Of a stretch of 64,000 bases of DNA, positions 8,427 to 18,446 are shown piece by piece. This DNA is from Candidatus Melainabacteria bacterium. GTDB lineage: Bacteria; Cyanobacteriota; Vampirovibrionia; Obscuribacterales; Obscuribacteraceae. The notes beneath the pieces were generated by a model. That model saw nothing but the letters and a program-made list of their open reading frames with translations, was not told the origin of the DNA and did no database searches. Each line of letters opens with the position of its first letter. Position 1 is the stretch's first letter. The stretch covers positions 1 to 64,000 of the forward strand of contig PLZS01000082.1 in NCBI GenBank assembly GCA_003153555.1, read 5' to 3'. Made by a program: the position numbers and the translations under genes.

Positions 8427-10183
8427 TCAGCGGGTCCTCCTGTGATCACAGGATTGTGTGCATCGTTTTTCATACCAACAAGAGGGATGGATTGAAGCGA
8501 TTTCGATTTCGACTTAATGGCATGACTAGCGTTCATGGCAACTTGCGCATTGTCCATAGGTTCACCTCCATGCTTACCACCCAGATTGATTCCGGGTTGT
8601 CGCACCTCATCTCTGATGTAGACATCCCATTTATCGGTAAAATCGAGTTTACCAGGAACGTTTGTTACACCTTTTAACTGCGGCAGCACTGGAGGCGTTA
8701 TCGAGAAGGTGCTAATGGCACTTCCTGTAATTGCGTTAAGTTCCTCAGCATACATTTGATTGTTACTCGAAACCGAGAATGGATAAGGCTTAAGCGGCCC
8801 GCTCTTGTATAAAACATTTCCCGATGGGCCAAATTTGAATATATGGATGATCCCACCCGGAACAGGTCCCAGTGGTGTCCCGGTGGTACCACCGGCGGTG
8901 GTGATTGGGGCAAAAATAACTGTGGCCGGATTAGGCGCATCGAGAGGGGCGTTAACAATAGCAAGTACTTGGTCAATCTGCGCCTTACATCCTCCTCGCC
9001 GAATCCAGTCGTAAAATGCCCCTCGCCAGACTACGCCAATCGGCGGACTGGAAGCACCATTGATCGGCCAGGGCATGGGAGACATTGAGGCGTTGGGGTA
9101 ATCCCAAGGAAAATCTCCATTCGTTGGAGTGAAAAGACCTGCAGGCTTGCCATTGTCATTGAGTTGGCCATTGCTCAAAATATCGGCAAATTTTTTAATT
9201 TCAGGAACGGGTCCGTCAGGAAAACTTAATGAAAGGGAGCCTGGAGCGGGCAATGGGTCATAGAGACTTGATGGCACGCCGCAAGCGGCGCAGTGCACAG
9301 GCGCGCCACTCATAGTTGTTTCGATGAATTGATCGGCTTCAGCCTTTACTACTGAAGGGATGCAGTATGGTAGCGTGGTGTCTCCTCCTGCCACGAACAT
9401 CCTCGAATCAGCCAAAGTTGAACTCTTTCCGACCGAAGCAAAAACAAAATTTTGATTCAGGAATGGTACGTTCGTGTCAGACCTGTAGAAGCCATCTGCC
9501 TGCTGGTTCGTTGGTACAACCGCTAAATATTCAGGTTGTGGCACAGGCGTGTTGGAGGCTAGACCACCCTTGAGCGAGCCTAACGTTAGCTTCATTGAAT
9601 TCGGAACATAGGAGGAAGAGCCGGTCATGCGAACATTATTCCGATTGTATGCACTGAGGGCATCTGCATACGGATAGATTTTGTTGCCGTCCTTATCAGA
9701 ACCGATGCCGGTGGGAGTAATCGCTGCATTAAGAGCAACCATCAGCTTACTCGCCGCCTTTTGCGCATTTTGCGCGTCTATTATGGCAAATTGCTGCATC
9801 GTCTGATCATTCAAGGAGTTCGCGATAATCAAGTCTAGTCTTGCTGTTCCAATGATAGTATTGATACTTCGCACAGGCATCGAAAGCTGATCGGGCGCCG
9901 TTGTACTTCGTCCGATCGGAGCTGCATCTGAAAGCGAAACAAACCCAAACTCATCTGTGTTTACAACGATATTGGCTATGTCAGTCGCGGCAGCGAGTGC
10001 TGCAGATTCGATAGCCTTCTTCTGTTCGGCGTTGCTACCCAACAGTCGTGTATAGTTCAAGAAGAAAAATATAAGCGCCATGACTAGCCCTATGAAGGCA
10101 ATAACCAGAAGAATACTGCCTTGATTGTTTCGGCGAGCAGCCCGTGACAAAAGCAAAAAAATAGTAACTAGCGGTTTGTCCAT
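8423..10183 (-). CDS. TadE/TadG-like pilus-assembly-type membrane-anchored protein
   Basis: N-terminus 'RRNNQGSILLVIAFIGLVMALIFFFLNYTRLLGSNAEQKKAIESAALAAATD', as in Tad/TadG-like proteins, then a long extracytoplasmic region. Confidence 0.6.
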   Translation of the reverse strand: MDKPLVTIFLLLSRAARRNNQGSILLVIAFIGLVMALIFFFLNYTRLLGSNAEQKKAIESAALAAATDIANIVVNTDEFGFVSLSDAAPIGRSTTAPDQLSMPVRSINTIIGTARLDLIIANSLNDQTMQQFAIIDAQNAQKAASKLMVALNAAITPTGIGSDKDGNKIYPYADALSAYNRNNVRMTGSSSYVPNSMKLTLGSLKGGLASNTPVPQPEYLAVVPTNQQADGFYRSDTNVPFLNQNFVFASVGKSSTLADSRMFVAGGDTTLPYCIPSVVKAEADQFIETTMSGAPVHCAACGVPSSLYDPLPAPGSLSLSFPDGPVPEIKKFADILSNGQLNDNGKPAGLFTPTNGDFPWDYPNASMSPMPWPINGASSPPIGVVWRGAFYDWIRRGGCKAQIDQVLAIVNAPLDAPNPATVIFAPITTAGGTTGTPLGPVPGGIIHIFKFGPSGNVLYKSGPLKPYPFSVSSNNQMYAEELNAITGSAISTFSITPPVLPQLKGVTNVPGKLDFTDKWDVYIRDEVRQPGINLGGKHGGEPMDNAQVAMNASHAIKSKSKSLQSIPLVGMKNDAHNPVITGGPAE

Positions 10184-10328
10184 TTAGTCTGGCTCCAAAT
10201 TAACCGCAGGGATGGCCTTGAGCGCCTTCCCCTTGTATTAATTTCCATCATAGCCTAACTAAGCTATCTACGGACCATTTCGATGCGTCGCCAAATCCTT
10301 GTTTTTATAATCCCGAAATTGCTACCGC

Positions 10329-11051
10329 TCAAGCAGCAATTTTCTGACGCGGATCCATTTGCTCGGAACCATCCGCTTCTGTGTAGATAGCGAACCCACT
10401 GAGAATATCCTTGGTCGAGTTTCCGACCGTTGACACGACTTTGCGATCAATGGACTGCGAGCTGCTCACTAACATCTGATTGCCTATAACGCTGTCAGTT
10501 TTATTTTTCAAATCTGCTTGCTGCTGAACGAAAGCTTGATATTCGGCTGGTGTGCTGAATTGAGTTTGCACTGTGTTTGCGTTATCACCCAAGCCGTTAG
10601 TGGAAGCAGCTCTCTGCAGATCAAGCTTGTTTTGTGCGGATTGTATGGCACCGGCAAGATTGGCTTGGGCAAACGATCCTTCTGGATTAGTAAGAAGATT
10701 GCCGCTTATATCGCCGTATGCTGCTTGAGCCGCTGCTAAATCACCTTCACTGGCGACGGTTGTGTTCATCACGCGTCCAGCCACTTCATGTCCTCGTTGA
10801 ATCGCTGCTTGGTTAGCATTAGGTGCTTCAGAACCGGCTAAAGAGAATCCAGCCAAGCCCCAGGCTGCTTCCTGTACAGCGCTCATGGTCTTACCTGCTC
10901 CTGCTCCAGTTAAAGAGGACATCACGTGAGGATCGCCGAGAAGTTGAGCTGCCTGCAAGTGCAGATTGTCACCCTTCTGAGTGTTATCGAGCACCGTTAA
11001 GGGACGATCGTTACCGCCGGTATTTCGATTGTGAGTATTATCGAATGCCAT
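10329..11051 (-). CDS. Hypothetical protein, paralogue of 5435..6151
   Basis: Near-identical to the 238-aa protein at 5435..6151. Confidence 0.8.
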   Translation of the reverse strand: MAFDNTHNRNTGGNDRPLTVLDNTQKGDNLHLQAAQLLGDPHVMSSLTGAGAGKTMSAVQEAAWGLAGFSLAGSEAPNANQAAIQRGHEVAGRVMNTTVASEGDLAAAQAAYGDISGNLLTNPEGSFAQANLAGAIQSAQNKLDLQRAASTNGLGDNANTVQTQFSTPAEYQAFVQQQADLKNKTDSVIGNQMLVSSSQSIDRKVVSTVGNSTKDILSGFAIYTEADGSEQMDPRQKIAA

Positions 11052-11252
11052 AAATCACCTTCGGGGAGACAGATTGCCGCGCCAGCTTGAGGACTTTATC
11101 TAGTAATTCAAACTTACATATTTGGAAGATCCGTCTGGATTTTTCATTTAGTAAGAAGGTTTTGGGGCGACCTCATAGCCAAGACAATAGATGCACTCAT
11201 GTGAAGTTTGCATGATGCTCTCGTGACATCGAAGCAAGATACCAAGCATTGA

Positions 11253-11273
11253 AAATGGAAACCGTTTCCATTT
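11253..11273. promoter_or_regulatory. 10-bp-arm palindrome (operator-like), second copy
   Basis: AAATGGAAAC-C-GTTTCCATTT, same core as 6288..6312. Confidence 0.6.
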
Positions 11274-11333
11274 ATACTCTGTGTAACTCAAAAACTCGCC
11301 TCAAGGCGCAAACGGAATTAATAGGTAGCCTGG

Positions 11334-11355
11334 GAGCGCCGGCATCCTTGCCGGC
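11334..11355. repeat. Short dispersed hairpin element GGAGC-GCCGGCA-TCCT-TGCCGGC
   Basis: 7-bp perfect arms at 11338..11344 and 11349..11355 downstream of GGGAGC. Confidence 0.5.
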
Positions 11356-11390
11356 ATCAATGCCAAAGTTGGTTTCAACAAAGTGAGCTC

Positions 11391-14201
11391 ATGTTATTAA
11401 AGTGGCGTCTGGCGCTTAGCTTTCAATTTCTTATCGCATCATCAGTTATGTGCGCATCCTTGGCATCTGAGACTAGTTCGCTAGAAACGGTAGACTCATC
11501 TACAAACCAAAACTCGAAGTTATTGAACTTCCCGTACGCCCCAGAATACATATCACTGCCTGTCAATCAGACCCAAGTGGGTCGCAAAGCTATTGGAACG
11601 CTAAATTCGTCTCGTGGTTCGTCCTTTATAAGCCAGTCGATACTTCCCCCAGCGCTTCAGGAAGCTAAGACAGAGCAAAAAGGAAAAAGTTCGATTGTTG
11701 GAAAAATCACGGATGCGACTCTAAGCCATCCAGTGGCAGAAGCTCGTGTGGTGCTGTCAAAAGTCGGTGAGGAGCACAAACGATACCAAACCGAGACAGG
11801 ACCTGACGGAACATACAAATTTGAGAACATCGAAGATGGTGAATATTCCATCACTGTCTCAGCTAAGGATTTGCTTTCGGGCAACCAGAGCATCAAACTC
11901 GCCAATGGAGAAGTTCGCAATTTAGATTTCAAACTTGAAGATATCGAGCCGGTTGATGTCCTCCGAGTCAGCGGCAAACAGACTTTGATTCACCCCGAAA
12001 AAATTGGCAGCACTACCAATCTCGATCACAAATTTGTCTATCAATACAAAACAGGAAATGATCTCCGCGACTTAATCACCAGCACTCCAGGTGTGATGAA
12101 TGACAGCTATGGAAACATCATCACCCGCGGTGAGCACAACTCGATAAACTACATCGTAGATGACGTCGTCATCCCAGAAGCGGCGGGAGTCCTGCAGCAG
12201 TCCCAAGTAATAAATCCTCGCTCGATTCAGTCCATGAGTGTTGACATTGGTGGGTATCAAGCCAGCGACGGTGGTGGACCGTTGGGTGCAGTCGCGCACA
12301 TAAAATCTTTGCCGATCAACAGCAAACCAAATTTCAATATTGGCCAGCAAATAGGCGGTCCAATGGCGGGCAGTATTTTTTACAACTCAAGCGGCGCCTT
12401 TAGTCAACGACCGGACAGCATCTGGAACCGGCTTCGCTTCGAATCATCGGGCTCCTTTAGAGGGTCGTCGTACGGCATCGCTCCTCCAGTAAAAGACTAT
12501 GTGCAAAACGGCCGGGCCGACATCAACTCCTTTACCAAATTGGAGTTTTTAGCCACACCGCGAGACACATTCAGGCTAACAACATCCATTAATGAAACGT
12601 CTCTTCAGGTGCCTTCATCTGGGCTTTCTGCCACAGCCGGCGTCAAAAATCACCAACACGATGGACAGGATTACATCATTGCTAGTTACATCCGCAAATG
12701 CGAAAAGTATCTTGACGAAGTCAATTTGCACCTGCTCAACGGTATTTACTATGACCGATTTCGCAGCACTAAGGCGTTCGATCCCGGGGTTCAATTCAAC
12801 AATGGACAACCGCAAGAATCGATTTCTGCAAATGCGAAACGAATCAACTATGTGTTTTCTGCACAGGGAAATGCGCTAAAAACCTACAACAAAACTCATC
12901 ACTTCAAAGCTGGCTTTTACTCTGAAGTGCGCCCTGTTAGCACACTCTACAACGCAACATACTACAATGCGGATTACCTGGGCAGCGTCCCATCTGCTAC
13001 GAATCCGAATCCTACTCCATATGGTGCCGTAATCAGTCCGTTTACCGGTCAGCCAGGTGGTCCGGGCTTCGACGGAAAAGTGGGAAGATTTTCTGGATTC
13101 AGGTATTTGCAAAGCGCATTTTTCCAAGACAAATTCACACCTCAAAACGGATTTTGGCGCCGATTGACTTTAGACGCCGGTGTGCGCTTTGACATGCAGA
13201 GAAGTATTTACGGCAACACTATGACGTTGGCGCAAACTATCTTGAACACGCCTGGCTCTTCACCATTCTCGCTCCAACCGTACCAGAAGCAAACAACGAC
13301 TGATGCTCAAGTTAGCGGAAGATATGGTGCAGCGTTTGTTCTGGATAAGAAAACCGTTGTTCGAGCATCTTTCTCAAATTTGTTCATGCCGAATCCTGTC
13401 GATATATTTGTCACTCCGTACAACGTGGTGAGTGGACAAAATACTCCTGGAATTTATGATGGAACTCCCAAACCATTGCGCGCAACTCGTGGCTACCTAA
13501 TTGATAGCAGCATAGAGAAGCAGTTTGGAACCCGCTTTGCCTGGCGCACAAATTTGTTTTACAAATACCTCACCAATTTCGGGGACTCCGGAGTTGTGGG
13601 CAATCTGCCTCTCTATAATCGCCTCACTAATAGCGCCCAAGATGCAACCGGCGTCGAGACAAGATTCGACCTGAAGCCGAGGCGAGATGGTTACGGCTTT
13701 AATGGATTCGTATCCAATACTATGCAAGTAGCATATTTGCGCGGAACCCGGACGCCATCCGGGGGGTTCTATCAGACGCCAATTCCTCCATTCATGAAAT
13801 ATCCGGATCACGACAGGCGAATGTCTACAGTTGCAGGGATAGGATACAAGACACCGCAAAACATTTGGTGCCTTTTGACTACACAGGTGCTCAGTGGCTT
13901 GCAAGATGAGCGCGATCCAGCTGTTTATGGACCACATCTTAAACGCACTCCGTTTATTACCGATGTGGCTTTCAATGCTGGTTATCAAATGCCACGCAAG
14001 CTAGTTCAAGCTCATCGCTGGTTACCAACTTCATTTGATGTTCGTTGTGACAATTTACTGAATCAGCGCCTACCAGTTAACTTAGGCAGCCCCTTCCAAG
14101 GAACTAGATTTAGCCTGCCGCTTCGCGTTCTGGCAAGTTGCCAGTGGCAACTTGGTCCACAGGAAGCGAAGCTGAGCGCCATTCCGAAACCTCAGATCTA
14201 G
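11391..14201 (+). CDS. TonB-dependent receptor-like outer-membrane protein with N-terminal carboxypeptidase-regulatory-like domain
   Basis: 'GKITDATLSHPVAEARVVLSKVGE...GTYKFENIEDGEYSITVSA', plug-like 'LRDLITSTPGVMNDSYGNIITRGEHNSINYIVDDVVIP', then a beta-barrel-type sequence. Confidence 0.85.
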   Translation: MLLKWRLALSFQFLIASSVMCASLASETSSLETVDSSTNQNSKLLNFPYAPEYISLPVNQTQVGRKAIGTLNSSRGSSFISQSILPPALQEAKTEQKGKSSIVGKITDATLSHPVAEARVVLSKVGEEHKRYQTETGPDGTYKFENIEDGEYSITVSAKDLLSGNQSIKLANGEVRNLDFKLEDIEPVDVLRVSGKQTLIHPEKIGSTTNLDHKFVYQYKTGNDLRDLITSTPGVMNDSYGNIITRGEHNSINYIVDDVVIPEAAGVLQQSQVINPRSIQSMSVDIGGYQASDGGGPLGAVAHIKSLPINSKPNFNIGQQIGGPMAGSIFYNSSGAFSQRPDSIWNRLRFESSGSFRGSSYGIAPPVKDYVQNGRADINSFTKLEFLATPRDTFRLTTSINETSLQVPSSGLSATAGVKNHQHDGQDYIIASYIRKCEKYLDEVNLHLLNGIYYDRFRSTKAFDPGVQFNNGQPQESISANAKRINYVFSAQGNALKTYNKTHHFKAGFYSEVRPVSTLYNATYYNADYLGSVPSATNPNPTPYGAVISPFTGQPGGPGFDGKVGRFSGFRYLQSAFFQDKFTPQNGFWRRLTLDAGVRFDMQRSIYGNTMTLAQTILNTPGSSPFSLQPYQKQTTTDAQVSGRYGAAFVLDKKTVVRASFSNLFMPNPVDIFVTPYNVVSGQNTPGIYDGTPKPLRATRGYLIDSSIEKQFGTRFAWRTNLFYKYLTNFGDSGVVGNLPLYNRLTNSAQDATGVETRFDLKPRRDGYGFNGFVSNTMQVAYLRGTRTPSGGFYQTPIPPFMKYPDHDRRMSTVAGIGYKTPQNIWCLLTTQVLSGLQDERDPAVYGPHLKRTPFITDVAFNAGYQMPRKLVQAHRWLPTSFDVRCDNLLNQRLPVNLGSPFQGTRFSLPLRVLASCQWQLGPQEAKLSAIPKPQI

Positions 14202-14243
14202 ACCTGTCCTGGTCCCAAGAAAAGCCGGTTTCGCGGCGAAATA

Positions 14244-14915
14244 TTGCAAAAAAGTCTCGCAACTTTCCCGATCTTGCAACTTTCTCGGCCTCAACCTCGT
14301 CGAATGGCCACTAGCAAGACAACTCGCAGGAAAAGCCCTTTGGATATTCATAATTTTGTATTGCAGTTTGCAGTTCTATTCGCACCATTGATCCACACGC
14401 CCATGGAGCAACTAACACCGACGTTGTACCGAGGTTTAGACCCCAAGGTAAAAGACATCCATGTTTTACACGATAAGGGATTCAAGACGATAATATCGCT
14501 GAGAACAAATCCACAAATGAAGAAACAAAGACTCTGCGATCAACTTGGCATGAAGTGGATTTTCATTAAAACAGGCGTATTCAAAGTTCCAACTTTCGAT
14601 CAAATGGATCAGTTTCGAAGCATCGTTAATGATCCTAAGAATCAGCCCGTGTACACTTCCTGCGAAGTAAACATGGATCGCACCGGCGTGTACATTGAAG
14701 CATACCGCATGGTCGATTTACATTGGACCGCGCAGCAAGTCGCTGACGAATTCAAGCAATACCATCAGAAAACATGGTGGCCTCCCTTTAAAAAATATCA
14801 GAGCGCGGTCGAAGCATACGCAGCTCAGCGCACTACCGTAGCCTCAGAAACTCCAAGTTCTGGCTCGTTCACATCCTCATCGACAACAGTCGTAACCGGC
14901 AAACGAACGCAGTAA
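14244..14915 (+). CDS. Dual-specificity / tyrosine phosphatase-like protein
   Basis: 'LTPTLYRGLDPKVKDIHVLHDKGFKTIISLR...VYTSCEVNMDRTGVYIEAYRM' with a C-x5-R signature. Real start possibly 14304 or 14403. Confidence 0.75.
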   Translation: MQKSLATFPILQLSRPQPRRMATSKTTRRKSPLDIHNFVLQFAVLFAPLIHTPMEQLTPTLYRGLDPKVKDIHVLHDKGFKTIISLRTNPQMKKQRLCDQLGMKWIFIKTGVFKVPTFDQMDQFRSIVNDPKNQPVYTSCEVNMDRTGVYIEAYRMVDLHWTAQQVADEFKQYHQKTWWPPFKKYQSAVEAYAAQRTTVASETPSSGSFTSSSTTVVTGKRTQ

Positions 14916-15269
14916 ACCTGATAGCCCAGCATCCTTCCTAAACCTGGTAGCGCCGCCATGCTGCAAATATTTGTGGGGGTACGGGATGCCCTCTCCCTTT
15001 TTATTCCATTTAATATGTGAAGCAAAAAACGCGGCTTTTATGGAACCTGAAAAGCATTATCAATCGGGCTTTGGCGGAATCGTGGAAGTCTGGGAATGCT
15101 GATGTAATATAGGTTTACATGAAATGGGATCCCTTCTTTTGGAGGGAGGCACCACCTTTTAATGTTTCCAATTTCGAGCGCCTTTTAGATTGCAACCGAA
15201 AAAATCCGATGTTCGAACAAATGCGCGCATAGCACATGAAGTAGCATTCCTGATAGGTTATGACCTCAA

Positions 15270-16889
15270 CTAGGTCTGTTTTCTGGGCCTATACTCTTCC
15301 GGTTTCATATCGAAAGTCCACGCAACCGCCTCGCGCGCGGTCTTGATTGTGGGCGGCACGCGTAAGAAATAGGACTTGATCGAACCGTCAGGCTCTGGCG
15401 TGCTGTTGAGCACTTTCACCATGACGATAGGCTCATCGTTGAACAATGTTTTCTTGTACAAAATTCCACATTCATCTTCGTGTATTTTTTCTGCACCACA
15501 ATCGACGATAAACTTTGACATACCATAGCGATCAATCTTGACCCTTCGAACTTCTGCGTTCAATTCTTTCAAAATGCTCTCAACATTTATTGCCGATGGA
15601 TTATCTATGACCTCACTGGGAACCGTTGTTCCATGCCAGACATGAAGCTGATAGCCATCAGAAAAGCGCAGAGCTGGTCCAAGCTCAGAGTGAAGTCGTC
15701 CATTTTCGTCAGTCTTAAAGACGAGCGGAGCTTGTGATACAAGCACAACTTTGTCCAAGAACATGCAGTTCGTGACGCTTCTAGCAACATCGAGATAACA
15801 TCGCAGCAGTTTCTTGTTTGTCGGGCCAACCGGCAACCATGGCAACTCTTCGCAAAGGTATTCGTAAAACGGCAGCCAGTCAACAACCGACGGCACGAAC
15901 GTCAAAGCTGCAGTGCCGGTAATGGTGGCAATTAAGAAGTGGAACTGTTTTCGCTCTTCTGGCTTATAGGCCTTGTCAAATTCTACTTGCGCATTGCCGC
16001 GTACCACCTCAAATCCGAACTTAACTAAATTCTGCATTGAGAACATATTTGAAAAATCAGGATGAAACGGAAACGATGCCATCGTCATCAAATTGGCACG
16101 CATTTGTGTCGTTGGATTCTCTTGAAGACGACTGCGCAATTGGGTTTCGTATTGTTGCTTCAGTTGAGCAAATTTCGCATTTTCAGCCAATCTGATTCCG
16201 CATACACCATGCAATTCCTTCGTCAACTTGATTTGGTTTTGAGTTATCTTCAGGTTGGAAACAACCATTGATGTAGGCATTGAAGATAAATCAGGCTCGG
16301 TCGATGGTTCCTTTTTGCTAAAAAACGGAACATCATCAAACCAGTTCGCTTGTGCTTTTGCCAGTTTCGGTCGCAAAAACTTTTGACGGACCGTATCATT
16401 CACCTGAATATCAATTTGTCGCCACAGCTTTTCCCAAAGATCATCGACCTCCTTCGACGAAGGAATGAACGCAGTATGGACATTCAGCTGGCGACTGTCT
16501 GTTCGCGTGAAATTGGTCTGCAAAGCGGCGCACATCGCCACCAGCTGCCACGGGCTTTGACACCACAGGATAGCTGGTTCCTCTGAGTTGGGAGCTGCGA
16601 CAGCCGCATACAAAGCCTTAATTGCGCGCTCGGTAATTTCCTTGTCAACCGGTGCAGTGGAGTGAACTACGGAAAGCCACTGATTATTGCGATCAGTCAG
16701 TCCAGCGCTTACGCTGTCAGCGATTACAGGAGTATCACTAATCGACGACACGTCTAATACGTTCCGGTGTGTATTCGCGTTGAATAACCACTTTGTACAA
16801 GCCAGGCTTGAGCGCGATGGTGCTGTGTTCCTCGTGGACCAGCTGACCAGGTTCACGAAGTTCGACCAACTTATCTTCTTTCCATGCAT
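15270..16889 (-). CDS. DUF6745-like protein
   Basis: C-terminal 'YQLHVWHGTTVPSEVIDNPSAINVESILKELNAEVRRVKIDRYGMSKFI...DGSIKSYFLRVPPTIKTAREAVAWTFDMKPEEYRPRKQT'. Start is probably downstream of the annotated one because it overlaps 16738..17052. Confidence 0.6.
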   Translation of the reverse strand: MHGKKISWSNFVNLVSWSTRNTAPSRSSLACTKWLFNANTHRNVLDVSSISDTPVIADSVSAGLTDRNNQWLSVVHSTAPVDKEITERAIKALYAAVAAPNSEEPAILWCQSPWQLVAMCAALQTNFTRTDSRQLNVHTAFIPSSKEVDDLWEKLWRQIDIQVNDTVRQKFLRPKLAKAQANWFDDVPFFSKKEPSTEPDLSSMPTSMVVSNLKITQNQIKLTKELHGVCGIRLAENAKFAQLKQQYETQLRSRLQENPTTQMRANLMTMASFPFHPDFSNMFSMQNLVKFGFEVVRGNAQVEFDKAYKPEERKQFHFLIATITGTAALTFVPSVVDWLPFYEYLCEELPWLPVGPTNKKLLRCYLDVARSVTNCMFLDKVVLVSQAPLVFKTDENGRLHSELGPALRFSDGYQLHVWHGTTVPSEVIDNPSAINVESILKELNAEVRRVKIDRYGMSKFIVDCGAEKIHEDECGILYKKTLFNDEPIVMVKVLNSTPEPDGSIKSYFLRVPPTIKTAREAVAWTFDMKPEEYRPRKQT

Positions 16890-17052
16890 ACATGGAAAGA
16901 CCGTTGACTTTCGTCATTAGCCGATGTGAATGACCAGTCACCTCACCATAAGCCAAGACGACGCTCTCGTCCGTACTTTCCTTCTTAGCGCCATCGGGCA
17001 ACGCATCCACCCTGATCAGACAAACATCGCCCTGCCGATAATGTTCATTCAT
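16738..17052 (-). CDS. Small 'YRQGDVxLIRVD' protein, partner of the DUF6745-like gene
   Basis: 'MNEHYRQGDVCLIRVDALPDGAKK...VVLAYGEVTGHSHRL...ALKPGLYKVVIQREYTPERIRRVVD'; directly upstream and overlapping. Confidence 0.7.
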   Translation of the reverse strand: MNEHYRQGDVCLIRVDALPDGAKKESTDESVVLAYGEVTGHSHRLMTKVNGLSMYAWKEDKLVELREPGQLVHEEHSTIALKPGLYKVVIQREYTPERIRRVVD

Positions 17053-17262
17053 GTTTCACGTTCCTGAAGTGTTGTAAGTTTTGGCGTCCTAACCCGATTA
17101 TAGTCCCCACCACACCATAAAAGTAATGCACTCTTCCTGAAGAACTAGCTGTTTGCTAGCGCCGCTCGGAAAAAACAGAGATGACTGCTAAATATAACTG
17201 TAATGTTTGCGGCTGAACTTGGATCGCTTAATTTTTGAGCGCTCCATTGAATAGCGCACGGA

Positions 17263-18294
17263 TCAAGATCTACCAGATGCACCGTCGCCGGCTACGCGCA
17301 CAACAAGTTTACCAAAGTTCCTGCCCTTAAGCATGCCGATGAAAGCTTCCGGTGCTGCCTCAAGCCCTTCGACGATGTCCTCGCGATACTTGATGTGGCC
17401 TTGTTTGATCCAAGCGCTGACATCGCGGTGAAAACTTGCCGCCTGGTCAGCAAAGTCGCTGACAATAAAGCCGCGCAGCGTTAACCTTTGACGCAAGACT
17501 TTCGCCATCAACTCTGGTGTGCGATCGGGTCCCGTCGGCAGCTGAGTGGCACTGTAATAAGCAATCAAACCGCATACGGGGATGCGCGCGAAATCATTGA
17601 GAAGAGGCAGGACTGCGCTCCACACTTCACCGCCGACGTTTTCGAAATAGACGTCGATGCCCTTCGGGCACGCTTTGGCAAGTTCTTCGGCAAATTGCGG
17701 CGAGCGATGATCGACTGCTGCATCAAAACCGAATTCTTCGATCAATGCCTTGCATTTCTCGGCACCGCCGGCAATGCCAACAGTCCGGCATTGTTTAATT
17801 TTAGCGATTTGCCCAACCATCGACCCGACCGGACCCGTGGCTGCCGCAACGCAAACCGTTTCTCCTTCCTTGGGTTGCCCGATCGTCAGCAATCCGGCAT
17901 AGGCTGTCATGCCGGGCATGCCCAAAACGCCGAGTGCGGTCGAAACTGGTGCTGCCGATGGATCTAGCTTGCGAAGCCCCTGACTGGCCGTAGCATATTT
18001 CTGCCAGCCGGAGTAGGAGAGAACAACATCGCCCTCCTTGAAGGCAGAGTTTTTGGAGACAACTACTTCCGCGACCGTCCCGCCTTCCATAACTTCGTCA
18101 ATTTGCACTGGCTTCGCATAGGACTTAGCGTCACTCATACGTCCGCGCATATATGGATCTAATGAAAGGAACAACGTTCGCAATAGGACTTCGCCGTCCT
18201 TCGCCTGAGGGACCTCGCTTTCCTCGATGCGAAAGTCTGATGCCTTGGGGTCGCCCTTTGGCCGGGACGCGAGAACGACACGTTGGTTTTTCAC
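17263..18294 (-). CDS. NADP-dependent oxidoreductase, MDR superfamily (CurA / 2-alkenal-reductase-like)
   Basis: 'RPKGDPKASDFRIEE...LFLSLDPYMRGRMSDAKSYAKPVQIDEVMEGGTVAEVV...GMPGMTAYAGLLTIGQPKEGETVCVAAATGPVGSMVGQIAK'. Confidence 0.92.
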   Translation of the reverse strand: MKNQRVVLASRPKGDPKASDFRIEESEVPQAKDGEVLLRTLFLSLDPYMRGRMSDAKSYAKPVQIDEVMEGGTVAEVVVSKNSAFKEGDVVLSYSGWQKYATASQGLRKLDPSAAPVSTALGVLGMPGMTAYAGLLTIGQPKEGETVCVAAATGPVGSMVGQIAKIKQCRTVGIAGGAEKCKALIEEFGFDAAVDHRSPQFAEELAKACPKGIDVYFENVGGEVWSAVLPLLNDFARIPVCGLIAYYSATQLPTGPDRTPELMAKVLRQRLTLRGFIVSDFADQAASFHRDVSAWIKQGHIKYREDIVEGLEAAPEAFIGMLKGRNFGKLVVRVAGDGASGRS

Positions 18295-18446
18295 GATTCA
18301 CCTCATCAAGTAATCATTACAACTGGACAAAAATTTGTCGGCCTATTGTGGCACTTTCCGGCAGGTCCCGTTGGAAACGTTTCCCGAGACTGACCGAAGA
18401 CGCTTCGTCTGTGACAAAATAAACAAGCCTAGACCGACCTCAATCA

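Noticed and set aside
8197-8445. Plus-strand (V-P-E/D)n repeat ORF
   Set aside because: Complement of the GTS repeat; the minus-strand ORF has a signal peptide and is coupled to the Tad-like gene.
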